Source: an uncultured Alistipes sp. (GTDB taxonomy: Bacteria; Bacteroidota; Bacteroidia; Bacteroidales; Rikenellaceae). Taken from it: 16,017 bases of DNA. The position numbers and the translations under genes are program-made. Shown here piece by piece: positions 1-6,154 of this stretch. The notes under the pieces were generated by a model, which was not told the origin of the DNA, made no database searches, and worked only from the letters and a program-made list of their open reading frames with translations. The DNA is taken from NCBI GenBank assembly GCA_937880705.1, contig CALGRZ010000098.1:1-16017 (forward strand). The letters run 5' to 3'. Position 1 is the first letter of the stretch; every line of letters begins with the position of its first letter.

Positions 1-50
1 GCGGTGAGGGCAAACATAGCAAAAAACAGTGTTATTATAAGGTGTCGCAT
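1..50 (-). CDS. 5' end of an exported-protein gene (partial)
   Basis: An ATG at 50-48 on the minus strand opens a frame that stays open to the window edge. The 16 visible residues are MRHLIITLFFAMFALT: a basic residue near the start followed by a hydrophobic stretch, as in the first half of a signal peptide. No cleavage site or domain is visible because the gene leaves the window. It is divergent from the symporter gene. A TAnnTTTG-like hexamer on the minus strand (109-116) lies about 60 bp upstream of the start, which supports a real gene. Function cannot be assigned. Confidence 0.6.
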   Translation of the reverse strand, partial: MRHLIITLFFAMFALT

Positions 51-108
51 AGTGTTATTTAAGTTTGTAGTGTGACATTTAACCGATATGATGTGGCTAC
101 GCGCCATA

Positions 109-116
109 CAAATTTA
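109..116 (-). promoter_or_regulatory. Candidate -7 element for the partial minus-strand gene
   Basis: Read on the minus strand this is TAAATTTG, a full match to the Bacteroidetes -7 consensus TAnnTTTG. No convincing TTTG -33 box is found 19-21 bp further upstream, so the call is weak. The rest of the 51-176 intergenic stretch is AT-rich with nothing else recognised. Confidence 0.3.
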
Positions 117-176
117 CAAAAAATTTATTTGCGCGCACCAATAATCACACATTTTTGCTATTTATGGTGCACTAAT

Positions 177-207
177 TTTGCATATCAGCCATAAAGTGCT
201 ATCTTTG
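177..207 (+). promoter_or_regulatory. Promoter of the symporter gene
   Basis: TTTG at 177-180 and TATCTTTG at 200-207 are separated by 19 bp, matching the Bacteroidetes primary sigma consensus. Transcription would start near 213, giving a leader of about 17 nt before the ATG at 230. Confidence 0.75.
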
Positions 208-229
208 TATAAATTAATTTCTTCATAAA

Positions 230-1492
230 ATGAAAAAACTACTCAAAAACCTTGGTGTGTGGATCCTGATCGCGATGGCCATAGGTATCGTTGTCGGAGC
301 TATCATGGGCCCCGAGGCGGCAGTATTCAAGCCCCTCGGTGACCTCTTCATTCAGCTTATCAAGATGCTCGTCGTACCCCTTGTGGCCGTATCTATCGTC
401 AGTGGTGCCGCCACACTTGGCGAGACAAAGTCGGCCGGCTTGGTGGGAGGCATAAGCATCGCCTACATGCTGATAACCACGGCTATTGCTATCACCGTAG
501 CCATGATCCTTGGCGAGATATTCCAGCCCGGAGCATCTCTCGATGCCGGCAGCATAGCCGCAATATCATCGGCCGAGGCCGCAGCATCAGGCCCTGCCGA
601 GACCATGGGCTTCTGGGATACGGTCATAGGCATGATTCCCGACAACCCTCTGCGCGCCCTTGCCGAGGGTAACATCCTGCAAATTATCATCTTCGGCCTC
701 TTCCTTGGCGTGGGCATATCATCGCTCAAGGAGCAGACACGACTAAAGTTTGTGAATGGACTCAACGCCATCCTCGATGCACTTATCTGGTGCATCAACA
801 AGGTTATGCTGGTAGCCCCCATCGGTGTATTTGGTCTTATCGCCGATGCCACAGGAACCTTCGGCTTCGACATCCTTATGCAGGTGGCCAACCTCCTATG
901 GTTAGATCTCTTGGCCGTGCTGGTCATCGGCCTCGGCCTCTACCCTCTCACCATCCTGCTCTTCTCGCGCGTACCCCTTAAGACCTACTTCCGCGCCATG
1001 GTCAAGCCCCAGGTGATATCGTTCTCTACGGCATCGTCGCTGGCTACACTGCCCGTAAATATGGAGGCCTGCGAGAAGGAGATGCGACTCTCGAAGCAGA
1101 CCGTAGGTTTTGTGCTGCCACTGGGTGCTACTATCAACATGTCGGGTAATGCCATCTACTACGGCCTTGTGGCCATCTTCTTTGCGCAATTCTACGGCAT
1201 CGACCTCGACATGAGCCAATATGTCTCTATCGCCATTGTCTGCACACTCGGTGCTATCGGTCAGGCCGGTGTTCCGGGCCCCACCTTCCTTGTTGCTGCC
1301 GTGCTCGTGGCCGCAGGTATTCCGCTCGAGGGTCTGCCCCTGCTCTACGCCCTTGACCGCGTATTTGACATGATCCGCACCACGCTCAACATCACCGGTG
1401 ATGCCGCATGTGCCGCCGTCGTAGATCGCTTTGTCACCACACGCGAGGCCGAGGTTATGGCTGCAGGCGAAAATCGCGAGCCCGAAGAGTAA
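230..1492 (+). CDS. Dicarboxylate/amino acid:cation symporter (DAACS family)
   Basis: An inner-membrane secondary transporter, 420 aa, about the usual length for the GltP/DctA family, expected to have eight membrane helices and two re-entrant hairpins. The HP1 serine/threonine-rich motif is at 264-275 (SFSTASSLATLP). The TM7 motif is at 303-307 (NMSGN, where the family usually has NMDGT). HP2 is near 341-352, and TM8 carries D376, D380, R383, T384, N387 and D391. R383 aligns with R397 of GltPh, which binds the side-chain carboxylate, so an acidic amino acid or dicarboxylate is the likely substrate. The NMDGT change affects a residue that binds sodium in GltPh, so ion coupling may differ. The gene stands alone between its own promoter and terminator. 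The family is certain; the substrate is not. Confidence 0.93.
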   Translation: MKKLLKNLGVWILIAMAIGIVVGAIMGPEAAVFKPLGDLFIQLIKMLVVPLVAVSIVSGAATLGETKSAGLVGGISIAYMLITTAIAITVAMILGEIFQPGASLDAGSIAAISSAEAAASGPAETMGFWDTVIGMIPDNPLRALAEGNILQIIIFGLFLGVGISSLKEQTRLKFVNGLNAILDALIWCINKVMLVAPIGVFGLIADATGTFGFDILMQVANLLWLDLLAVLVIGLGLYPLTILLFSRVPLKTYFRAMVKPQVISFSTASSLATLPVNMEACEKEMRLSKQTVGFVLPLGATINMSGNAIYYGLVAIFFAQFYGIDLDMSQYVSIAIVCTLGAIGQAGVPGPTFLVAAVLVAAGIPLEGLPLLYALDRVFDMIRTTLNITGDAACAAVVDRFVTTREAEVMAAGENREPEE

Positions 1493-1540
1493 TATAATAT
1501 ATATAACGTGATGGCCCGGCTGTGGCCAACCACAGATAAA

Positions 1541-1587
1541 GCCCCGAGGGAGTGTACCACAAGTACAACCCTCGGGGTAGTTTTTTT
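1541..1587 (+). terminator. Rho-independent terminator of the symporter gene
   Basis: CCCCGAGGG (1542-1550) pairs perfectly with CCCTCGGGG (1569-1577) across an 18-nt loop, followed by TAG and seven T residues (1581-1587). Confidence 0.9.
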
Positions 1588-1593
1588 GATGGG

Positions 1594-1698
1594 AAGAGAT
1601 GGGATGGGATAGGGATAGTAGGCCGTTCACGGGTAAACGTCGCCCGCGCTAATACCCATTAAGTCCTATCAAGTCCCATCAAGTCCTATCGACTGCGC
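1594..1698. repeat. Intergenic 105-bp repeat, copy 1
   Basis: First of two similar units with a 136-bp period. It has a purine-rich left part built on GGGAT/ATAGG words, a 42-bp core (1609-1650) identical to that of copy 2, and a pyrimidine-rich right part with three AAGTCCYATC decamers (1661-1690), ending GACTGCGC. The core contains a short hairpin, CGGG...CCCG. The purine-rich and pyrimidine-rich parts could pair imperfectly, giving a long hairpin with the core at its tip. No coding content. It resembles a REP/BIME-type extragenic element in form, but no named family is recognised. Confidence 0.8.
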
Positions 1699-1729
1699 AA
1701 AAAAGATAGGACAAGTAGGACGGAATAGG

Positions 1730-1834
1730 AAGAGATAGGAAGAAATAGGGATAGTAGGCCGTTCACGGGTAAACGTCGCCCGCGCTTAATCCCATCAAGT
1801 CCTATTAAGTCCTATCAAGTCCTATTGACTGCGC
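1730..1834. repeat. Intergenic 105-bp repeat, copy 2
   Basis: Second copy, same length and order of parts as copy 1. The core 1745-1786 is identical to 1609-1650, while the arms differ at several positions yet keep their purine or pyrimidine bias. A 31-bp spacer (1699-1729), also purine-rich, separates the copies. The unit is followed by GACTGCGCCC repeated head to tail (1827-1836, 1837-1846). Divergence concentrated in the arms suggests selection on the core, or recent conversion of it. Confidence 0.8.
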
Positions 1835-1891
1835 CCGACTGCGCCCAACCGCACCACCATGCACAAGCATCGCAGATGCTCACTCGCCAAC

Positions 1892-1923
1892 AAAAAAAGA
1901 GCCTGCTCCGCAAAACGAAGCAG
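1892..1923 (-). terminator. Rho-independent terminator of ssrA
   Basis: On the minus strand CTGCTTCG (1923-1916) pairs with CGGAGCAG (1910-1903), with one G-U pair and a short T-rich loop, followed by a run of seven T (1898-1892). It lies just past the tmRNA 3' end at 1932. Confidence 0.85.
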
Positions 1924-1931
1924 ACCCATTG

Positions 1932-2331
1932 TGGAGGTGGCGGGGGTCGAACCCGCGTCCAAACAAGGAACCCCAAAGCTTTCTACACGCTTAGTCGACC
2001 ATTTAATCCTTCTACTCCGGCCAGGCAGGCGACAGCCAAACCAGAGTCCCAGCCTCTAAATCTCGCACGATAACCGAGGCACATACCGCGCTATCTCTTA
2101 ATTGATGATACCCCGTATGAAGAGCTGTTAAAGAGCGGAACAACACTTCGGGATACTCGTCACACGACCTCCTTGGGTCACGCGATTAAGCCAATTTTCC
2201 CTGAAAATTAGGCAGCGAGTGCGTAGCTATTATTGCCATTTGTAGTTTGAGTGTTGCGATTTACGAGACACCACACAAAGCTCGACATGCTTACAAAAGA
2301 ATTCTACCTGCTGTCAAAACCGGTCACCCCC
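1932..2331 (-). ncRNA. ssrA: Transfer-messenger RNA (tmRNA)
   Basis: A 400-nt RNA that rescues stalled ribosomes by acting as alanyl-tRNA and then as a short mRNA, together with SmpB. The 5' end GGGGGTG (2331-2325) pairs with CACCTCC at the 3' end over seven pairs, one of them G-U. The 3' part has the typical T-arm GGACGCGGGTTCGACCCCCG. The discriminator A is at 1932 and is followed by CAA, so the final CCA is not encoded and must be added by tRNA nucleotidyltransferase. The tag frame is 2237-2208: resume codon GGC, then the peptide GNNSYALAA and TAA. This fits the Bacteroidales pattern of a Gly resume codon and a YALAA end. Pseudoknots are expected but were not worked out. It has its own promoter and terminator. 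Confidence 0.96.
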
Positions 2332-2348
2332 GATAGTCGTTGGCGGGT

Positions 2349-2402
2349 CTACACCCGCTCATCTGGGAAGCCGGAGCCATACATTCCAAACTCCTCGTGC
2401 AT
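2349..2402 (-). CDS. Possible 17-aa leader ORF upstream of ssrA
   Basis: In the stretch between the ssrA promoter and the tmRNA 5' end, an ATG at 2402-2400 opens a frame reading MHEEFGMYGSGFPDERV and stops at TAG (2351-2349). The predicted transcript start near 2418 would give it a leader of about 16 nt, similar to other genes here. The stop codon falls in the loop of a perfect 6-bp GC-rich hairpin (GCGGGT/ACCCGC, 2343-2358). The ORF could be chance: it is very short and I recognise no homologue. If real, the tmRNA precursor would also be an mRNA, and the leader would be removed by RNase P. Confidence 0.3.
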   Translation of the reverse strand: MHEEFGMYGSGFPDERV

Positions 2403-2424
2403 CTGTGGCAATTCAAATGCGATG

Positions 2425-2454
2425 CAAAAGTAATAAATATTTGTCGAACACAAA
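2425..2454 (-). promoter_or_regulatory. Promoter of ssrA
   Basis: On the minus strand TTTG (2454-2451), an 18-bp spacer, and TACTTTTG (2432-2425). Transcription would begin near 2418, leaving a leader of about 87 nt before the mature tmRNA end. It overlaps the divergent ftsE promoter. Confidence 0.6.
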
Positions 2455-2471
2455 AATATTTTTTAATTTTG
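2440..2471 (+). promoter_or_regulatory. Promoter of ftsE
   Basis: TTTG (2440-2443), a 20-bp spacer and TAATTTTG (2464-2471), a full match to the Bacteroidetes consensus. The start point near 2478 leaves only about 12 nt of leader before the ATG at 2490. Confidence 0.75.
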
Positions 2472-2489
2472 CCGAAAAGTGTATCGACA

Positions 2490-3215
2490 ATGGAGAACAA
2501 AAGAGTCATCGAGCTGAAAGGCGTTTCGATATATCATGGCGAGGCAGGACGTCGCAACAAGCAGGAGAGCGACCTCGTGTTGAAGGATGTCAACCTCACG
2601 GTGGATGAGGGCGAGTTTGTCTACCTCATAGGTCGTGTCGGCACGGGCAAGAGCAGCCTGCTGAAGACCCTCTATGCCGAGGTGGAGCTATCCGAGGGTG
2701 AGGCTACCGTGGTGGGCTTTGACCTGCGAGGCATTCGCCGCAAGCAGATACCCTACCTACGTCGCTCGATGGGTATTGTCTTCCAGGACTTCCAGCTGCT
2801 CACCGACCGCAACGTCTTTCTCAACCTCTACGACGTTATGCGTGCCACGGGGTGGAAGGTCGAGAGCGACATCCGCCAGCGCATTGACGAGGTGCTGAAG
2901 CTCGTAGGTCTTGACCATAAGAGCTACAAGATGCCCTTCGAGCTATCGGGTGGCGAGCAGCAGCGACTCACCATCGCCCGAGCACTCCTCAACAAGCCAC
3001 GTCTGCTTATTGCCGACGAGCCTACGGGCAACCTCGACCCTGTGACTGCCGAGGGCATCATGGAGATATTCCATAAGATTGCCAAGTCGGGCTGTGCCGT
3101 GGTGATGTCGACACACAACATCTCGCTCATCGAGCAGTTCCCCTCGCGCACGATACTCTTTGCCCAAGGACATATATCGGAGGTGGATGTAAACCAGCTT
3201 ATCTCGGCAGAGTAA
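2490..3215 (+). CDS. ftsE: FtsE-like ABC transporter ATP-binding protein
   Basis: A 241-aa single-domain ATPase. Walker A is at 48-55 (GRVGTGKS), the Q-loop glutamine at 99, the signature LSGGE at 152-156, Walker B LLIADE at 172-177 and the H-loop histidine at 209. The motif DEPTGNLDP is typical of the FtsE/LolD group. With its partner FtsX, FtsE acts at the division septum to switch on cell-wall hydrolases. No ftsX or other permease gene is adjacent, and the gene is flanked by its own promoter and terminator. A longer frame opens at 2340, but the promoter at 2440-2471 and the strong start of similarity support ATG 2490. LolD-like ABC proteins are the main alternative; length and lone setting favour FtsE. 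Confidence 0.78.
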   Translation: MENKRVIELKGVSIYHGEAGRRNKQESDLVLKDVNLTVDEGEFVYLIGRVGTGKSSLLKTLYAEVELSEGEATVVGFDLRGIRRKQIPYLRRSMGIVFQDFQLLTDRNVFLNLYDVMRATGWKVESDIRQRIDEVLKLVGLDHKSYKMPFELSGGEQQRLTIARALLNKPRLLIADEPTGNLDPVTAEGIMEIFHKIAKSGCAVVMSTHNISLIEQFPSRTILFAQGHISEVDVNQLISAE

Positions 3216-3238
3216 CATATTAAGATTTATCTCACCTT

Positions 3239-3267
3239 GCCCTTCGCGCTCTTGCGGAGGGCTTTTT
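3239..3267 (+). terminator. Rho-independent terminator of ftsE
   Basis: GCCCTTCGC (3239-3247) pairs with GCGGAGGGC (3254-3262), one G-U pair and a 6-nt loop, followed by five T (3263-3267). Confidence 0.9.
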
Positions 3268-3298
3268 ATATTATATGCGAACAATGTCCCAAAAGAGT

Positions 3299-3330
3299 GT
3301 TGTTTGTTTCGGAAATTATGCTTAATTTTG
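3299..3330 (+). promoter_or_regulatory. Promoter of the surface-protein unit
   Basis: TAATTTTG (3323-3330) is a full -7 match. GTTG at 3299-3302 lies 20 bp upstream as a near -33 box; a perfect TTTG at 3303-3306 lies 16 bp upstream. Transcription would start near 3337, giving a leader of about 310 nt before the first credible ORF. Confidence 0.6.
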
Positions 3331-3336
3331 TAGTGT

Positions 3337-3649
3337 TGAAGTAGCGACTAACAGAGTCACTTTTCGGCAGACATATTTACGAAAGTGTTTTTCGCGAATC
3401 CTTACAAAGAAATCTGACAGTTTCACAAAGCAAAAGGATGACGAACAGCACTCATTTCTTGTGTAGCTATGTGGCATGGCACTCTCTGTGCGTGTACCCC
3501 ATACTATCCAAGTGTGGGGCATTGTATCGTTTGTTTTTGCTTGGGTTTTGTCAGAACCTCTTTGTAGATAAACGGAATTCAACTCCACACTTTCTTTGTT
3601 TAATATCCCCGCCATATTGGAGTTGAATGGCTAAAAAAGTATTGGTCAT
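3337..3649 (+). promoter_or_regulatory. Long hairpin-rich 5' leader
   Basis: About 310 nt between promoter and first credible ORF. Visible structures: CACTTTTCG (3358-3366) with CGAAAGTG (3380-3387), whose right arm can instead pair with the TTTTCG just downstream; GCAC/GTGC (3479-3491); a strong hairpin CCCCATAC/GTGTGGGG (3497-3504, 3512-3519) followed by T-rich sequence; and an 11-bp perfect inverted repeat ATTCAACTCCA/TGGAGTTGAAT (3577-3587, 3618-3628) just before the small ORF. A 62-codon frame (3438-3626) and a 97-codon antisense frame are open, but neither looks like a protein. This arrangement suggests post-transcriptional control, such as attenuation. No known riboswitch class is recognised. 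Confidence 0.5.
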
Positions 3650-3778
3650 ATGGGCGTTAAAACAGACAACCAAATCTTTGCTTACACTGTCCCTGAACTC
3701 ACCGAACTATCTATTATTGTTGAGCAGGGTTACAGCTTTAGCGATCCTATCAAGGACGAAGAGCAAGGCTGGGATTAA
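3650..3778 (+). CDS. Small 42-aa acidic-tailed protein
   Basis: ATG at 3650 to TAA at 3776-3778; an in-frame stop at 3632 fixes the upstream limit. The peptide has a basic/polar start, the segment YTVPELTELSIIVEQGYSFS in the middle and an acidic end finishing EEQGWD. There is no signal peptide or membrane segment. From memory, unverified, Bacteroidales carry many short ORFs of this shape (a PE...VEQG core and an acidic GW-D tail) next to fimbrillin-like and BspA-like lipoprotein genes; their function is unknown to me. It sits 23 nt before the 740-aa lipoprotein gene and is probably co-transcribed with it. It could be a small cytoplasmic protein, a peptide precursor or a translated leader that tunes the next gene. 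Confidence 0.55.
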   Translation: MGVKTDNQIFAYTVPELTELSIIVEQGYSFSDPIKDEEQGWD

Positions 3779-3801
3779 TAACTATTAACAAAACTATTCA
3801 A

Positions 3802-6024
3802 ATGAGAAGGTTATTATTTTTTGTACTTGTTGGTGCGATAAGTACCGCATGTACAGAGGTGTGTGTCGATGATCTATGTGGTGGGACGAGTAATGTTTCA
3901 CCCGAAACCATCTATGTATCTTTGGACGATGACGACACCCGAGTTCAATTAGATGCTAACGGCAAAACCGTATGGACCGCAGGCGATGAGCTAACTGCGT
4001 TCTATAAGTCGGATGCAAATAGCAGATTTGCATTCAGAGGCAACACAGGAGATCGTAATGGAGGCTTCACCATTAAGGAGCAGGGTACCAAGACGATGGA
4101 TATTGACGAGGTCATCCTCATATATCCATACTCCGATAGATACAAACTAAACACCGAGAATCGGGTTGTTGAAGCTAACATTTCGGCTGTTCAGTACTAT
4201 GAGGCGGGCTCATATGGTGTTGGTGCAAATCTTATGGCATCTGTCGAAACAGATGATAATTTTACGCTTAAGAGTCTTTGCGGATGGATAGCAGTTCAAC
4301 TTAAGGGTGCAGGTAAGGTTACAAGTATCACTCTCACGGGTAATAACGGTGAACAATTGGCCGGAGATGTTAAGTTTAACTATGACACCTTTAATTTAGA
4401 ACTTCTTTATTATCCCAACGACCCCGACGACAGCTCGCAAGTAGGTGGCTCTCTGATATTTGGAGATTATCAGCAGACTATTACACTTGAATGTGGCGAG
4501 GGTGTTGATCTTCACTACACCGAACCTACGGCGTTCTATTTTGTTGTCGCGCCACAAACATTTGCCAAAGGCATTACCATCGAAGCCACATGCTCTGATG
4601 GCACTGTACTAACCAAGAGTAGCTCTAACACTCTTACAGTTGAACGCAACCATATTGTTCCGATGTCAACACTTACGGTTATGGAGAGTGTTCCAAGCAA
4701 CCAAATATGGTATACTACAACGGATGAACAGACTATTGAGCCTCTAAATAATGCAGCTTTGGGGGCGACCTTGCAAACTAACATATATGCTAATGGCAGG
4801 GGTGTGATGACATTTGATAGCAATGTGACCGAGATTAGAGAGGGTGCTTTTGAAAATTGTAGCACCTTGTCAAGCATTACCATACCCGATTGTGTCACAA
4901 CAATCGAAGATTGGGCATTCGTTGGCTGCGAGAGCCTAAAAAGTGTTGTTATTCCAAAGAGTGTAAAATCTATTGGAGAAGGCGCTTTTTATGAGTGTAG
5001 CAGTCTGACAAGTTGTATTATTCCTGATGGCGTCACATCAATTGAAAGTGACACATTTTCGTTCTGTGAGAGTTTGGAGAGCGTTACTATCCCTAACAGC
5101 GTGACCTCTATTGGCATTGAAGCATTCTATGCTTGTGCGAGTCTTGAGAGTGTAACAATTCCTGATAATGTGACATCTATTGGCGACAAGGCTTTTTGCG
5201 AATGCGAAAACTTAACTTGTGTTAAAATAGGTAACAGCGTGACTTCTATCGGAGAACTCGCCTTCTTTAAATGTGCTAAATTAGCAGATATAACTCTTCC
5301 GGCCGGTATCACAACAATTGCATATTATTCATTTGCAGGATGCGAAAGTCTGACAAGTATCACAATTCCAGACACTGTCACAACAATTGAGGAGGCTGCT
5401 TTTGCGAGTTGCATTAACATTACAAGTATACATATTCCCAATAGCGTAACAACAATTGGCTATGCGGCATTTCGTGCATGCTATAAACTTAACAGTGTAA
5501 TATTAGGTGCTCAAGTAACATCTATTGGTAGTCAAGCTTTCATGGAGTGTGCGCTAACATCTATCACAATTCCCTATAGTGTTGAGTCTATTGGCGAGGA
5601 GGCGTTTGCATACTGCTTCGCTCTAAAGAGATTTAGAGGCAAATTCGCAACGAGCGATGGTTGCTGTCTGATCGTTGACGACATGCTTATTGCCTACGCC
5701 ATGAATTGTGGCAAAACAGAATATACTATTCCTAATGGAGTTACGACCATTAGCAAGGGAGCGTTTCAATATTGCGTAGACCTCACAAGTGTAACTATTC
5801 CAGATAGTGTAACAGCAATAAATGATTTTGCTTTTTGGAATTGCGAGCTACTTAAAGATATATATTGCAAGGCTACTACACCACCTACATTGGAAGAATA
5901 CTCTGTCTTTTCAGGCTGCGCATCAGACCTTAAGATATATGTTCCGACAGAGTCTGTCGATTTATACAAGAGTGCAGAAAGATGGAGCACCAAGGCAGAT
6001 ATAATCTATGGCCATGACTTCTAA
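3802..6024 (+). CDS. Surface lipoprotein: fimbrillin-like domain plus BspA-type leucine-rich repeats
   Basis: 740 aa. A short signal peptide ends in a lipobox-like STAC with the lipidated cysteine at 17. Residues 34-295 resemble the N-terminal region of fimbrillin/Mfa-like lipoproteins (GKTVWTAGDELTAFY at 54-68 is characteristic). Residues 341-610 hold twelve 23-residue BspA-type repeats of the form ...AF..C..L.SITIP..V.SIG; an island at 611-640 separates them from two more (about 641-687), and a degenerate last unit follows with a KIYVP strand. Each repeat carries a cysteine. Such proteins are outer-membrane anchored and exposed, and in oral and gut Bacteroidetes BspA repeats bind host proteins or other bacteria. 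The gene is clearly more AT-rich than its neighbours and uses different codons, suggesting transfer or distinct selection. It follows the 42-aa ORF in a likely operon. Confidence 0.9.
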   Translation: MRRLLFFVLVGAISTACTEVCVDDLCGGTSNVSPETIYVSLDDDDTRVQLDANGKTVWTAGDELTAFYKSDANSRFAFRGNTGDRNGGFTIKEQGTKTMDIDEVILIYPYSDRYKLNTENRVVEANISAVQYYEAGSYGVGANLMASVETDDNFTLKSLCGWIAVQLKGAGKVTSITLTGNNGEQLAGDVKFNYDTFNLELLYYPNDPDDSSQVGGSLIFGDYQQTITLECGEGVDLHYTEPTAFYFVVAPQTFAKGITIEATCSDGTVLTKSSSNTLTVERNHIVPMSTLTVMESVPSNQIWYTTTDEQTIEPLNNAALGATLQTNIYANGRGVMTFDSNVTEIREGAFENCSTLSSITIPDCVTTIEDWAFVGCESLKSVVIPKSVKSIGEGAFYECSSLTSCIIPDGVTSIESDTFSFCESLESVTIPNSVTSIGIEAFYACASLESVTIPDNVTSIGDKAFCECENLTCVKIGNSVTSIGELAFFKCAKLADITLPAGITTIAYYSFAGCESLTSITIPDTVTTIEEAAFASCINITSIHIPNSVTTIGYAAFRACYKLNSVILGAQVTSIGSQAFMECALTSITIPYSVESIGEEAFAYCFALKRFRGKFATSDGCCLIVDDMLIAYAMNCGKTEYTIPNGVTTISKGAFQYCVDLTSVTIPDSVTAINDFAFWNCELLKDIYCKATTPPTLEEYSVFSGCASDLKIYVPTESVDLYKSAERWSTKADIIYGHDF

Positions 6025-6046
6025 CCCTTTTGCTCAATAAACAAAC

Positions 6047-6082
6047 AAGGGGCTGTCCAACAGTTTGTTGCGACAGCCCCTT
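6047..6082. terminator. Bidirectional terminator between convergent genes
   Basis: AAGGGGCTGTC (6047-6057) pairs perfectly with GACAGCCCCTT (6072-6082). On the minus strand it is followed by TGTTTGTTTATTG, a fair T-rich tail; on the plus strand the tail is weaker (ATGTTTG). It serves the BspA-like gene and the FKBP-like operon. The remaining 72 bp to 6154 hold nothing else recognised. Confidence 0.8.
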
Positions 6083-6154
6083 ATGTTTGAAGTTATATAA
6101 CAAGTGTATTTCGCCTTTGTCGTTGCAAATTCCCTGCAAGACAGCCTCTTTACT

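Noticed and set aside
902..1630. 242-codon minus-strand frame opposite the symporter gene
   Set aside because: It is antisense to a clear transporter and crosses its terminator; composition is His/Gly/Cys-rich as expected for a shadow frame in GC-rich DNA.
1594..1834. CRISPR array
   Set aside because: Only two units, 105 bp long, with internally repetitive arms and no regular unique spacers or cas genes.
1932..2010. A tRNA gene, from the T-arm-like GGTTCGACCC motif
   Set aside because: It is the 3' tRNA-like part of tmRNA; no anticodon arm is present and the partner 5' acceptor strand is at 2325-2331.
3322..3615. 97-codon minus-strand frame in the leader region
   Set aside because: It starts and ends within the leader, overlaps the -7 box of the plus-strand promoter, has many Cys/Ser/Thr and no domain; treated as a by-product of the leader sequence.
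3438..3626. 62-codon plus-strand frame in the leader
   Set aside because: It includes the strong hairpin 3497-3519 and ends inside the 11-bp inverted repeat; Cys- and aromatic-rich composition is not protein-like. A translated leader peptide cannot be fully excluded.
3577..3628. Invertible promoter switch flanked by the 11-bp inverted repeat
   Set aside because: The 30-bp centre is too short for a promoter of this type and contains no full TAnnTTTG match; no recombinase gene is near. A hairpin is the simpler reading.
3627..3788. Alternative small ORF starting MAKKVLVIWALK, overlapping the 42-aa ORF in another frame
   Set aside because: The PE...VEQG...GWD frame fits a recognisable pattern and an acidic composition; this frame reads as out-of-frame Leu/Ser/Thr sequence.
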